A DNA stretch of 64,000 bases from Lysobacter changpingensis (GTDB lineage: Bacteria; Pseudomonadota; Gammaproteobacteria; Xanthomonadales; Xanthomonadaceae), in assembly GCF_017308985.1 (NCBI RefSeq), contig NZ_JADWPE010000003.1, positions 124,001 through 188,000 of the forward strand. Direction: 5' to 3'. Numbering within the stretch: the first letter of the stretch is position 1; the number at the start of each line of letters is the position of its first letter. Positions 24,855 through 32,786 of this stretch are shown piece by piece. The notes below the pieces were generated by a model. That model saw only the letters and a program-made list of their open reading frames with translations. It did no database searches and was not told the DNA's origin. The position numbers were made by a program, and so were the translations under genes.

Positions 24855-25502
24855 CTACCACCGCAGCAGCCGCGGACCCACCAGGGCGCCGAGGCCCGTT
24901 GCCAGCGCGATGCCCAGGCTGTACCAGGTCAGCACGAACAGCGCCGAGCTTTCCGGGCAGTGCAGTCCGTACGCGATCGCTGCGAGCGCTCCGGATGCGA
25001 GGCCCGCGGCGGCGCCGGCCATGCGCAGGCGCGTCGGCGCGAGCGTCCTGAAGGACCACAGCAGCCCGAGGAACACGGGCAGGGAGAGCATCAGCAGCAG
25101 CCATGGGCAGATCGCCCAACTGCTTCCCATCCATGCGTCGAGTCGTTGGCCGGGTGGCGTTCGCGCGAGTTCGATCGCAGCCAGCGACACCAGCGCAAGA
25201 ATGGGCACCGCCAGGAGCCACAGGAAACGCAACGAGTGGGTCTCCGGACGCGCGAGTCGCCCGACCGCGATGACCGCGACCGCAGCCAGCGATGCCGCGT
25301 AGACCCACTTCATCCACAGCGTGAAGCCGCCCATCGCGATGTCCAGATCCGGGCGGACGGTGAGCAGCAGCGCCACCATCGCCACGGAACAAAGTCCGCC
25401 GGCAAGCAGTCCGAACGCGAGGCGGCCCGCCATGGCATGCCTCGCCACGCGCGGGACGTCGCGACTCAATGCTTCGACCAGCTGGTCGGTACGTAGCGTC
25501 AT
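24855..25502 (-). CDS. nrsF: NrsF-like (DUF1109) six-pass anti-sigma factor
   Basis: 215 residues, six membrane helices after a cytoplasmic start (MTLRTDQLVEALSRDVPRVA). Two periplasmic-side cysteines are conserved in position: SWAICPWLLLM and YGLHCPESSALF. In Caulobacter the NrsF cysteines sense copper and release SigF. The ATGA start overlaps the sigma stop. It separates the sigma gene from bufA2. Confidence 0.87.
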   Translation of the reverse strand: MTLRTDQLVEALSRDVPRVARHAMAGRLAFGLLAGGLCSVAMVALLLTVRPDLDIAMGGFTLWMKWVYAASLAAVAVIAVGRLARPETHSLRFLWLLAVPILALVSLAAIELARTPPGQRLDAWMGSSWAICPWLLLMLSLPVFLGLLWSFRTLAPTRLRMAGAAAGLASGALAAIAYGLHCPESSALFVLTWYSLGIALATGLGALVGPRLLRW

Positions 25503-26032
25503 GGCTTCCTCAACTTTGCGGCCAATGCCTTCAGGCCGCGGTGCACCGATACCTTCACGTCCGATTCGCCGATGCCGGCCGCGCTTGCCGCCTCGGCCAC
25601 GCTCATTCCGCACAGGTGCGTGTCGCGGATCGCGCGCGCCTGTTTCGGCGTCAGCGACGCAAGCAGGCCATCCACGTCCAGGCGGGCGCCTATCGCATCC
25701 TCGAATCCTTCGGTCATCAGGATCGAGTCGACATCGTCGATCGACACAGTGGCACGGTTGCGCCGGGCAAGGTCGATCAGGCGGTGGCGCGCGATCGCGT
25801 ACAGCCATGCAGTGAACGGCCGGTCGCGATCGTAAGTGCAACGGCGCGCATGCACCGCGATCAGGGTCTCCTGCACCAGATCCTCCGCATCGTCGTCCGC
25901 CCCGTTGAGCCGGCGCCGGAAGAACGAGCGGAGCAGGGGGACGAGCGCGCGCAGCAACGCGGCATGGGCGGCGCCATCGCCGTCCAGGCTCATCGTCATC
26001 CACGCTCTCAGCTGTTCCTCGCTCTCGTTCAT
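25499..26032 (-). CDS. sigF: SigF-like ECF sigma factor
   Basis: 177 residues from ATG 26032, with AGGAG 5 nt upstream; GTG 26038 is a worse fit. Region 2 is DAEDLVQETLIAVHAR and PFTAWLYAIARHRLIDLARR; region 4 is LTPKQARAIRDTHLCGMSV and GIGESDVKVSVHRGLKALA. It would recognise the GTAACC-N16-CGTA promoters found before bufA2, bufA1 and itself. Confidence 0.9.
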   Translation of the reverse strand: MNESEEQLRAWMTMSLDGDGAAHAALLRALVPLLRSFFRRRLNGADDDAEDLVQETLIAVHARRCTYDRDRPFTAWLYAIARHRLIDLARRNRATVSIDDVDSILMTEGFEDAIGARLDVDGLLASLTPKQARAIRDTHLCGMSVAEAASAAGIGESDVKVSVHRGLKALAAKLRKP

Positions 26033-26053
26033 CGGCACTCCTACGGTAGGACG

Positions 26054-26079
26054 TACGGAGCCGGGTGCTTGCCGGTTAC
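26054..26079 (-). promoter_or_regulatory. SigF-type promoter of the sigF-nrsF operon
   Basis: On the minus strand: GTAACC (26079-26074), 16 bases, CGTA (26057-26054), 22 bp before the start. Confidence 0.75.
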
Positions 26080-26101
26080 AGGCTCACGCGGAAAGGTCGA
26101 T

Positions 26102-26127
26102 GTAACCGGACCTCGCGGCATGGCGTA
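26102..26127 (+). promoter_or_regulatory. SigF-type promoter of the bufA1 operon
   Basis: GTAACC (26102-26107), 16 bases, CGTA (26124-26127), 67 bp before the bufA1 start; divergent from the sigF promoter. Confidence 0.75.
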
Positions 26128-26193
26128 GTCATGTCTGACGCCCGGGATCGTGATCCGGGCGATTCATCCCTCGTCACAGGAACAGGAATCCCC

Positions 26194-26469
26194 ATGAAGC
26201 AGTCTACCGCGTCGCTCGCCGTCACCCTCGCGCTTGCCGTCCTCGGGACTGGCGCCGCCCAGGCCCAGGACCCGGCCAAGCCGGCAATGGAAAAGTGCTA
26301 CGGCATCGCCAAGGCCGGCCAGAACGATTGCAAGGCCGGGGCGGGCACGAGCTGCGCAGGCACCTCGAAGGTGGATTACCAGGGCGACGCATGGAAGCTC
26401 GTCAAGGCCGGCACCTGCACCACCATCAAGACGCCCAAGGGGCACGGCACCCTGACCCCGCAGGCCTGA
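26194..26469 (+). CDS. bufA1: BufA1-type (DUF2282) bufferin precursor
   Basis: 91 residues from ATG 26194, AGGAA upstream. The signal peptide ends near LGTGAAQAQ. The mature region [35 protein letters not shown] and KAGTC is the DUF2282 signature with four cysteines. It would be modified by an MNIO enzyme and bind copper in the periplasm. No maturase gene follows it, only two DoxX genes, so it probably relies on the BufB of the neighbouring operon. Confidence 0.9.
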   Translation: MKQSTASLAVTLALAVLGTGAAQAQDPAKPAMEKCYGIAKAGQNDCKAGAGTSCAGTSKVDYQGDAWKLVKAGTCTTIKTPKGHGTLTPQA

Positions 26470-26527
26470 GCCATGCGGCCGGCGCCATCGCGCCGGCCGT
26501 TCCCTCGCATTTCCGGATCGCCGCCTG

Positions 26528-26992
26528 ATGAGCACTCCCCTGGAAATCTACCGCCATGCCGGCACGACGGCCGAGCGCCTGCTGCCGAAGAGCGTGCTGC
26601 TGCTCATGGCGCGGCTCGGCATCGCCTCCGTCTTCTTCATGTCCGGACGCACCAAGGTCGAAGGACTGCTGACGATCAGCGACTCGACCTATGAGCTGTT
26701 CCGGTACGAGTACATGCTGCCGGTCGTCCCGCCGGACGTGGCCGCGCGCGCGGCCACGTATGCGGAGCACGCATTGCCGGTGTTGCTGGCGCTGGGGCTG
26801 TTCACGCGTCCCGCGGCCGTGGCGTTGCTGTGCATGACGGCGGTGATCGAGATATTCGTGTATCCCGATGCCTGGCCCACGCATCTGAGCTGGGCCGCGC
26901 TGCTGCTTCTGCTGGTCGCATGCGGAGGCGGTCGCCTTTCGCTCGACCGACTGCTCGGGCTGGAGGCGTTCCGCTCAAGGGGAAAGTCCTAG
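26528..26992 (+). CDS. DoxX-family membrane protein 1
   Basis: 154 residues, four membrane helices. DoxX marks: [20 protein letters not shown] and [20 protein letters not shown]. Found in many bufferin operons, where its role is unclear. It follows bufA1 by 58 bp and is directly joined to the next DoxX gene. Confidence 0.88.
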   Translation: MSTPLEIYRHAGTTAERLLPKSVLLLMARLGIASVFFMSGRTKVEGLLTISDSTYELFRYEYMLPVVPPDVAARAATYAEHALPVLLALGLFTRPAAVALLCMTAVIEIFVYPDAWPTHLSWAALLLLLVACGGGRLSLDRLLGLEAFRSRGKS

Positions 26993-27496
26993 ATGCGTAT
27001 GCCATCCCCAGGAACGTTTTCCATCTCCGCGCTGCCGATTCCGGACGACTGGCACGCGATCCCGCTCCGCCTGATCGTGGGCTACGGGTTCTTCGTGCAT
27101 GGATACGCGAAGCTGGCGCGCGGCCCCGATCATTTCGCGGGCATACTCCATGCGATGGGGCTGCCGCATGCAGAGTTGCTGAGCTGGGCGACCATCATCG
27201 TGGAGGTGATCGGTGGACTGATGATCGCCCTGGGCGTATGGGTGCCTCTCGTCGCGGTGCCGATGATCATCGTCCTCCTGGTCGCGATGTTCACGGTGCA
27301 TCTGCCCAACGGCTTCAGCTCCATCAAGCTCCTGTCGTTCGACGCGAAAGGTGCCCATTTCGGCCAGCCCGGCTTCGAAACCGACCTGCTCTACATGGCG
27401 TGCCTGGTGAGCTTGTCGATCACCGGCGCCGGGCCGCTCTCGTTCGCCCGCCTCATGGAGCGACGCCGCAAGCGGCTCGATACCGCCCCTTGGTGA
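26993..27496 (+). CDS. DoxX-family membrane protein 2
   Basis: 167 residues. LRLIVGYGFFVHGYAKLARG, then SWATIIVEVIGGLMIALGVW give the DoxX pattern; a longer loop follows with FDAKGAHFGQPGFETDLLYM. ATG 26993 directly abuts the previous stop; ATG 26999 is an alternative. Third gene of the bufA1 operon. Confidence 0.87.
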   Translation: MRMPSPGTFSISALPIPDDWHAIPLRLIVGYGFFVHGYAKLARGPDHFAGILHAMGLPHAELLSWATIIVEVIGGLMIALGVWVPLVAVPMIIVLLVAMFTVHLPNGFSSIKLLSFDAKGAHFGQPGFETDLLYMACLVSLSITGAGPLSFARLMERRRKRLDTAPW

Positions 27497-27656
27497 GGCG
27501 ACGACACCGGGGGGCAGCCACGTTCCGACCGGTCCATCGCGCGCGACAGGCGCATGGTGGAGAGCACCCGGTCGTCATCGTTTCATGCTGCAGGAGTGCG
27601 CTTGCGCACCGAGCCCGCGCTTGAGTAACCTGAGCTGCTGGCTTGGAGAACCGATT

Positions 27657-28445
27657 ATGCCCAGCACACTACCTGCGTTACATCTGGAGTTCATCGAGCG
27701 CGTCCGCAACGAGGTGCAGCACGACCGGCGGCTGACTGCATTACTGGCCGGCGGTTCCTATATCCACGGCGGATTCGACGAACATTCCGATCTGGATTTC
27801 GTCGTTGTCGTCGCGGATGAAAGCTACAGCGAGGTGATGGCCTCGCGGAACGAGTTCGCGCAACGCGTCGGCGACCTGCTCGCCGCATTCACCGGCGAAC
27901 ACGTCGGAGAGCCGAGACTCCTGATCTGCCTCTACGGGCCGCCGCTCATACACGTCGACCTGAAGTTCGTGACGGCATCGGACCTCGGCCGGCTCGTCGA
28001 GCGGCCGGCCGTGGTATTCGCTCGCACGCCGGAACAGGTCGAGAAGTGGCTCGATTCGGCCACGATCGCATGGCCAAACGCATCCCCGGAATGGTTCGAG
28101 CAAAGGGCCTGGATCTGGCTGCATTACGGGGCGACGAAGCTGGCACGCGGCGAGCTGTTCGAGGCGATCGGCATGCTCGCCTTCTTCCGCGACCAGGTGC
28201 TGGGGCCGATGCTGCATCGCCGGGCAGGGCGTCCGCAGCGCGGTGTACGCCGGATCGAAGCATTCGGCGGCGCGTCGGTTGGACGACTGGCGGACACGAT
28301 GGCGACGCTTGATCCGGAATCCGTCCGTCGCGCGTTTCGGCGAGCGGTGGACATGTATGTCGACCTTCGTGCCGACGAGCCTCCGCACCATCCCACCCCG
28401 TGCATGCCCGAAGCGATCTTCGATTACCTCGATGCGCATGCCTGA
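27657..28445 (+). CDS. Nucleotidyltransferase-domain protein
   Basis: 262 residues from ATG 27657 (GGAGA upstream). The nucleotidyltransferase signature is LLAGGSYIHGGFDEHSDLDF (GGS and D-x-D), with a third acidic site near LIHVDLKFV. Resembles aminoglycoside- or small-molecule-modifying transferases; the substrate is unknown. It stands alone, 160 bp after the bufferin genes, with no evident link to them. Confidence 0.82.
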   Translation: MPSTLPALHLEFIERVRNEVQHDRRLTALLAGGSYIHGGFDEHSDLDFVVVVADESYSEVMASRNEFAQRVGDLLAAFTGEHVGEPRLLICLYGPPLIHVDLKFVTASDLGRLVERPAVVFARTPEQVEKWLDSATIAWPNASPEWFEQRAWIWLHYGATKLARGELFEAIGMLAFFRDQVLGPMLHRRAGRPQRGVRRIEAFGGASVGRLADTMATLDPESVRRAFRRAVDMYVDLRADEPPHHPTPCMPEAIFDYLDAHA

Positions 28446-28506
28446 CATGTAGCGGCATCGGCGGCCTGGGCCATGCATGGCCCAGGCCGTTGCGCGCGGT
28501 ACGCCA

Positions 28507-29009
28507 TCAGATCCCGCGACCGACCGCGCGGTCTACCGACCAATCGCCGCCTCCCTTGGCGGCGACGAACAGTGCGAGGAACATCATCAGGAACGGAAAT
28601 CGATCCCGCGGTCGATCCACGGCCACGTCGGACCGAGCGCCAGGCAAATCGCGAGCATCTGCACGACGACCATCGCTGCGATCAGGCGAGTGCCAAACCC
28701 GATGGCCAGCAGGACGCCGCCTGCGCCTTCCAGCAGAGCGACGAACATCGCCAGCACCGGAGCGGCGGGCAGGTGCAGCACGTTCTCGATGAGGTTGATC
28801 GAACCCGCCATCGGGTCGGCCATCGAACCGTGCGACGTTCGCAACAGCTTGGGCATGCCGTGGGTCACGAGCACCACCCCGAGCACGGCGCGCAGCGAAG
28901 CGTACGTCAGCGGTTCGGCGTGCGCATAAAAGCGATGCAGAAAAGGGAAGGCCAGTCGTTGCGTCGTCTCGGATCGGCGTTTGTCGCGAGACTGGATGGG
29001 AAGCTGCAT
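28507..29009 (-). pseudogene. DoxX-family gene with a 3' frameshift
   Basis: From ATG 29009 (GGAGGAG upstream) the frame encodes a DoxX protein (RAVLGVVLVTHGMPKLL, VALLEGAGGVLLAIGFGTRL) but stops at 28587 after RGIDFRS. One base shifted near 28598 restores the usual end, DFPFLMMFLALFVAAKGGGD then WSVDRAVGRGI, stopping at 28507. The likely lesion is a lost C in a CCC run. The short form keeps all but the last helix, so it may still be partly functional. Confidence 0.75.
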
Positions 29010-29055
29010 GAGTCTCCTCCGGGGAGGTTGGCGAGCAGTCGAATTAAGGCGCGGC

Positions 29056-29544
29056 TTAGGCCCGCGCGGCGGCACGCCGCTGGAGCACGACCGCGATCCA
29101 CGCGGCTCCCGTGCCGACGGCTGCGGCCAAGCCAAGTTCGGCGAAGGCAGCCCACGACGGTGCCTGCTCCGAGGCGAAATACGCCACCAGGCCGAGGAAG
29201 AACCCGAGCAGGTTGTTGAACACCGGTATGTGCCGCAACGACAGCACGACGACAGCGACGCCAAACACCACGGCCGTGAGTGCGGCCGGTCCGAGCTTCG
29301 GGGTGAGCACATGGGTGGCGGCGCCCGCCGCGAGTCCGATCCCGACTCCAGTCAGAACGCAGGCGAGATTGATCAAACCATCGCGGAGATTGACGCCGCG
29401 GGTGAAGTACGAGATCCAGCCGACGAACATCGCCCAGACCGGTACCTCCAGCACCAGGGCGCTAACCGTCGCCGCGATCGTGGCGACGGCCGACTCGCCC
29501 AACGTGATCTTCAACTCCGTGGCGATGCTGGCGTCATGCGACAT
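29056..29544 (-). CDS. DUF1097-family membrane protein
   Basis: 162 residues from ATG 29544, overlapping the upstream SDR stop by 11 bp. Five hydrophobic segments, with VWAMFVGWISYFTRGVNLRD and GLVAYFASEQAPSWAAFAEL, match DUF1097 inner-membrane proteins. Role unknown; co-expressed with two short-chain dehydrogenases. Confidence 0.82.
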   Translation of the reverse strand: MSHDASIATELKITLGESAVATIAATVSALVLEVPVWAMFVGWISYFTRGVNLRDGLINLACVLTGVGIGLAAGAATHVLTPKLGPAALTAVVFGVAVVVLSLRHIPVFNNLLGFFLGLVAYFASEQAPSWAAFAELGLAAAVGTGAAWIAVVLQRRAAARA

Positions 29545-30472
29545 GGGACACCTCGGTCGACGTCGGGTTGCCGCGCGGCGACAGCAGATCACCAAGCTGG
29601 ATCCGGCGCAGGAACTCGGCACGGATCCGGTCGGCAACCGCGTTGACGACTTCGCAGCCGTCGTCGGACGGATCGACGTGTACGCGGAACGGGCGCGCAC
29701 CGAACGGTGCATCGACGACATCGACGACCGCCTGCGCCACCGAACCGACATCCGCATCCGGCGGCTCGCAGCCTGCGAGTCCGGTGAGGATTTCCTCTTT
29801 CAGGCCCTGGTTCGCGCCGGCGTCGTACTCGGCGAGGCGATCCGTGTCGGCAGGCGTTCCCGAGTGGGCGAAATGATTCGTGCCCTTGGTGAACGCGCCA
29901 GGCACCACGATCGAGGTTTCGACGCCCCATCGCGCCAGTTCGCCGGCATAACTGACGGCGAGCGCGTCCATCGCCGCCTTCGCCGCGAAGTAGGGCGCCA
30001 GGTACGGCGGTGTCCCGCCGCGGTGGCTGCTGCTGCCGATCCACAGCACCAGGCCGCGGCCCTGCTTGCGCAACTGCGGCAGCGCTGCGCGGTTGACGCG
30101 CTGCGTGCCCAACACGTTGACGTCGTAGAGCTGCGCGTACTGCTCCGGCGTGAACGCCTCGGCCGGGCCGAACACCATGTGTCCGGCGTTGTGCATGACC
30201 ACGTCGAGGCGGCCGTGCTCGGCGACGATGCGCGCGAGGGCTTCGTCGGCGGATGCCTGCGACTGCACGTCGAGCTCGATCGTGCGAAGGTCGGCGCCGT
30301 GTTCGCTTGCGTAATCGCGTGCGGCCTGCACCTGCGGTGCGTTACGGCCGTTGGTCTCGCGCATGCTGGCGTACACCGTGTGGCCTGCGCGGGCGAGCGC
30401 CCGCGCCGACATGGCACCGAATCCGCTGGAGGCGCCGGTGACCAGGATCACGTGCTTCGCTTTCGTGTTCAT
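29534..30472 (-). CDS. Short-chain dehydrogenase/reductase 1
   Basis: 312 residues. NAD(P)-binding VTGASSGFGAMSARALARAG, HNAGHMVFG, catalytic Ser in WIGSSSHRGGTPPYLAPYF with Tyr and Lys as YFAAK. Classical SDR fold with a long C-terminal tail. Acts on an unknown alcohol or ketone. Second gene of the minus-strand operon, 42 bp behind the next SDR. Confidence 0.88.
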   Translation of the reverse strand: MNTKAKHVILVTGASSGFGAMSARALARAGHTVYASMRETNGRNAPQVQAARDYASEHGADLRTIELDVQSQASADEALARIVAEHGRLDVVMHNAGHMVFGPAEAFTPEQYAQLYDVNVLGTQRVNRAALPQLRKQGRGLVLWIGSSSHRGGTPPYLAPYFAAKAAMDALAVSYAGELARWGVETSIVVPGAFTKGTNHFAHSGTPADTDRLAEYDAGANQGLKEEILTGLAGCEPPDADVGSVAQAVVDVVDAPFGARPFRVHVDPSDDGCEVVNAVADRIRAEFLRRIQLGDLLSPRGNPTSTEVSHVA

Positions 30473-30513
30473 GGGGAAACTCCGTGCGTATGTTTGCGGG
30501 GGAGGGCGCGGAA

Positions 30514-31290
30514 TCAGGCGTAACCGCCGTTGACGCGAAGGACCTGGGCGTTGACCCAGCCACCGTCCGGGCCGGCCAGGAAGGCGACGGCCGCCGCGAT
30601 TTCCTCCGGCGTTCCGAGGCGTTCAAGCGGCGCGAGCCTGCTGAGCTGAGCGATCTGTTCGGGGGTCTTGCCGTTGAGGAACAGCTCGGTGCCGACCGGG
30701 CCCGGGGCGATCGCGTTGACGGTGATGCCGCGGCCACGCAGCTCGTTGGCGAGTACGGGCACGAGGCCTTCGACACCGGCCTTGGAGGCGATGTACGGGC
30801 CGTAGCCTGGGAACGACTTGGCGATCACGCTGGTGGACAGCGCGATGATCCGGCCGCCTTCGCCCAGATGCTTCGCAGCCTGCGCCAGCACCAGGAAGGT
30901 GCCGCGCAGATTGGTGGCGATGGCGCGATCGAAATCGGCAAGGCTGGACTCGGCGATCGACGCCATCGGCATGATGCCGGCGCTGTTGACCACCACGTCG
31001 ATGCGACCGAACGCCTCCTGCGTGGCCGTGAAGAGATGGGCGACGTCTTCGGCGCGACTGACGTCGCCCTGGACGGCCAGCGCCTTGCCACCGCTGGCGC
31101 GGATGCCTTCGGCGACGGTCTCGGCCGCCGCGGCATTGCCGGCGTAATTGATGACGACCGCGAGGCCGTCGTTCGCCAGGCGGCGCGCGATCGCTTCGCC
31201 GATGCCGCGCGATCCGCCCGTCACGACGGCCACGCGGGCGGCGGTGCCGGGGGAGGGGAGTGCATGCGAGGGGGAGGGCGTGCTGTTCAT
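30514..31290 (-). CDS. Short-chain dehydrogenase/reductase 2
   Basis: 258 residues from ATG 31290 with GGAG upstream; an earlier start at 31383 has no such site. TGGSRGIGEAIARRLAND, NSAGIMP, catalytic Ser in LSTSV and YGPYIASKAGVEG (Tyr-x3-Lys). Close to 3-ketoacyl-ACP-reductase-like SDRs. First gene of the operon and divergent from the LysR gene at 31414. Confidence 0.9.
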   Translation of the reverse strand: MNSTPSPSHALPSPGTAARVAVVTGGSRGIGEAIARRLANDGLAVVINYAGNAAAAETVAEGIRASGGKALAVQGDVSRAEDVAHLFTATQEAFGRIDVVVNSAGIMPMASIAESSLADFDRAIATNLRGTFLVLAQAAKHLGEGGRIIALSTSVIAKSFPGYGPYIASKAGVEGLVPVLANELRGRGITVNAIAPGPVGTELFLNGKTPEQIAQLSRLAPLERLGTPEEIAAAVAFLAGPDGGWVNAQVLRVNGGYA

Positions 31291-31355
31291 TCCATGCTCC
31301 GGTGGGTGGCGCGCAGGAGTGCGCGGGGTACGGGAGCATTCTTCTGGTTGCTCCA

Positions 31356-31372
31356 GGCTGGATAAACCAGCC
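31356..31372. promoter_or_regulatory. Candidate LysR operator
   Basis: GGCTGGATAAACCAGCC: 6-bp perfect arms, 5-base AT-rich centre, midway between the divergent SDR operon and lysR starts. Fits a LysR-type dimer site by position and symmetry. Confidence 0.55.
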
Positions 31373-31413
31373 CGGACTGGCAATTGAATTCAAGAATCCA
31401 CAACAATCCAGGC

Positions 31414-32340
31414 ATGGACCGTTTCGATTCCTTCCAGCTGTTCACCCGGATCGTCGAGCTGGGCAGCTTTACCCGCGCGGCGGGCGCGCTCGGCATCCCG
31501 CGCGCCACGGCCACCCACGCGATGAAGGAACTCGAGGCGCGGCTTGGGACACGCCTGCTCGAACGGACGACGCGCCAGGTGCGTCCCACGCTCGACGGCC
31601 AGGCGTTCTACGAGCGCTGCGTCCATCTGCTCGCGGACCTGGACGACGCCGAATCCTCGCTGCGCATGGTCGCCGCGAATCCACGCGGCACGCTGCGCCT
31701 GGACCTGCATGGCACGCACGCCACGCGGATCGTGTTGCCGCGCATCGACGAGTTCCGCGGCCGTTACCCGGACATCGACCTGGTGATCAGCAGCGGCGAT
31801 CGCCTGGTCGATCTCGTCCGCGAAGGCATCGACTGCGTGGTGCGCGCCGGCACGCCAAAGGACTCATCGCTGGTGGCGCGACGCCTGGCGGTCATGCCCG
31901 AAGTGATATGCGCCAGTCCCGGGTACCTGCAGCGCTGCGGCGTGCCCCGGCATCCCGATGAACTGCCTTCGCACCAGGCCGTTGGATTCTTCGCCAGCAA
32001 TCACGACCGCACTTATCCGTTCGAGCTCGTAGTTGACGGCCAGGTCCGCGAGTTCGCGCTGGGCGGCTGGATATCGGTCAACGACGCGGAAAGCTACGTG
32101 ACGTGCGCATTGCGCGGCTGCGGTCTGATCCAGCTACCGCGTTACCACGTGGAGGACGAGCTGCGCGACGGCCGCCTCGTCGAGGTCCTGGGCGAGTGGT
32201 CGAGCACGGGGCTTCCGGTGTCGGCGATGTACCCCGCGCACCGCCAGCTGTCGCCGCGCGTGAGGGTTTTCATCGACTGGATCGCGAAGCTGTATGAAGA
32301 GCGCTTTCCCAGCCAACCTTTAGGTTCGCAGGATGGCTGA
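31414..32340 (+). CDS. LysR-family transcriptional regulator
   Basis: 308 residues from ATG 31414. Helix-turn-helix FTRIVELGSFTRAAGALGIP and ATATHAMKELEARLGTRLL; effector domain RGTLRLDLHGTHATRIVLPR and later. Divergent from the SDR/SDR/DUF1097/DoxX operon, which it likely controls. Confidence 0.9.
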   Translation: MDRFDSFQLFTRIVELGSFTRAAGALGIPRATATHAMKELEARLGTRLLERTTRQVRPTLDGQAFYERCVHLLADLDDAESSLRMVAANPRGTLRLDLHGTHATRIVLPRIDEFRGRYPDIDLVISSGDRLVDLVREGIDCVVRAGTPKDSSLVARRLAVMPEVICASPGYLQRCGVPRHPDELPSHQAVGFFASNHDRTYPFELVVDGQVREFALGGWISVNDAESYVTCALRGCGLIQLPRYHVEDELRDGRLVEVLGEWSSTGLPVSAMYPAHRQLSPRVRVFIDWIAKLYEERFPSQPLGSQDG

Positions 32341-32786
32341 GGTCTCGCGTCACCAGGCTGGCCAGAGGGCAAAGCGGCAGAAAGCGACACTTCGCATAAT
32401 GCATATTATGTTAATCGCCGCCGGGGCGTTGGCCTACATGGCTATGCGGGCTTGTCGGGATGAATTCTTTAATGGCGAAATGGACAGGATTGCGCCACTC
32501 GTTGAATCAGAACGACTTTTTTGCCGTGTGAACAGCAAGAAATGGCACTGGTTCGGTTCGACTTGCTAAACGCCGGGATGCGCGGGAGGTCCAGAACTCG
32601 CGCGCGACTCCAGGCCGCAGCCGGAATCCTTCCACAAATGCTCCCCGCCGACGGCACGGAAAGCCCCGTCCTTCCGGATTGGCGAGCAGGAACTCCATCC
32701 GGTAGCCGGAATCCTTCCACAATGCTTCCGGTGATGGATTGGTAATTGTGCGAGCGCGCCCGCAACTGCTGCGTGCGCAGTCCACT
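32341..32786. other. Gene-poor region with a direct repeat
   Basis: AGCCGGAATCCTTCCACAA occurs twice, near 32618 and 32703, about 86 bp apart. An AT-rich patch with ATGCATATTATG lies near 32400. No gene is supported. Confidence 0.5.

Noticed and set aside
32333-32569. 78-residue ORF after the LysR gene
   Set aside because: It starts inside the LysR gene end, has no ribosome site, and only a weak hydrophobic patch.
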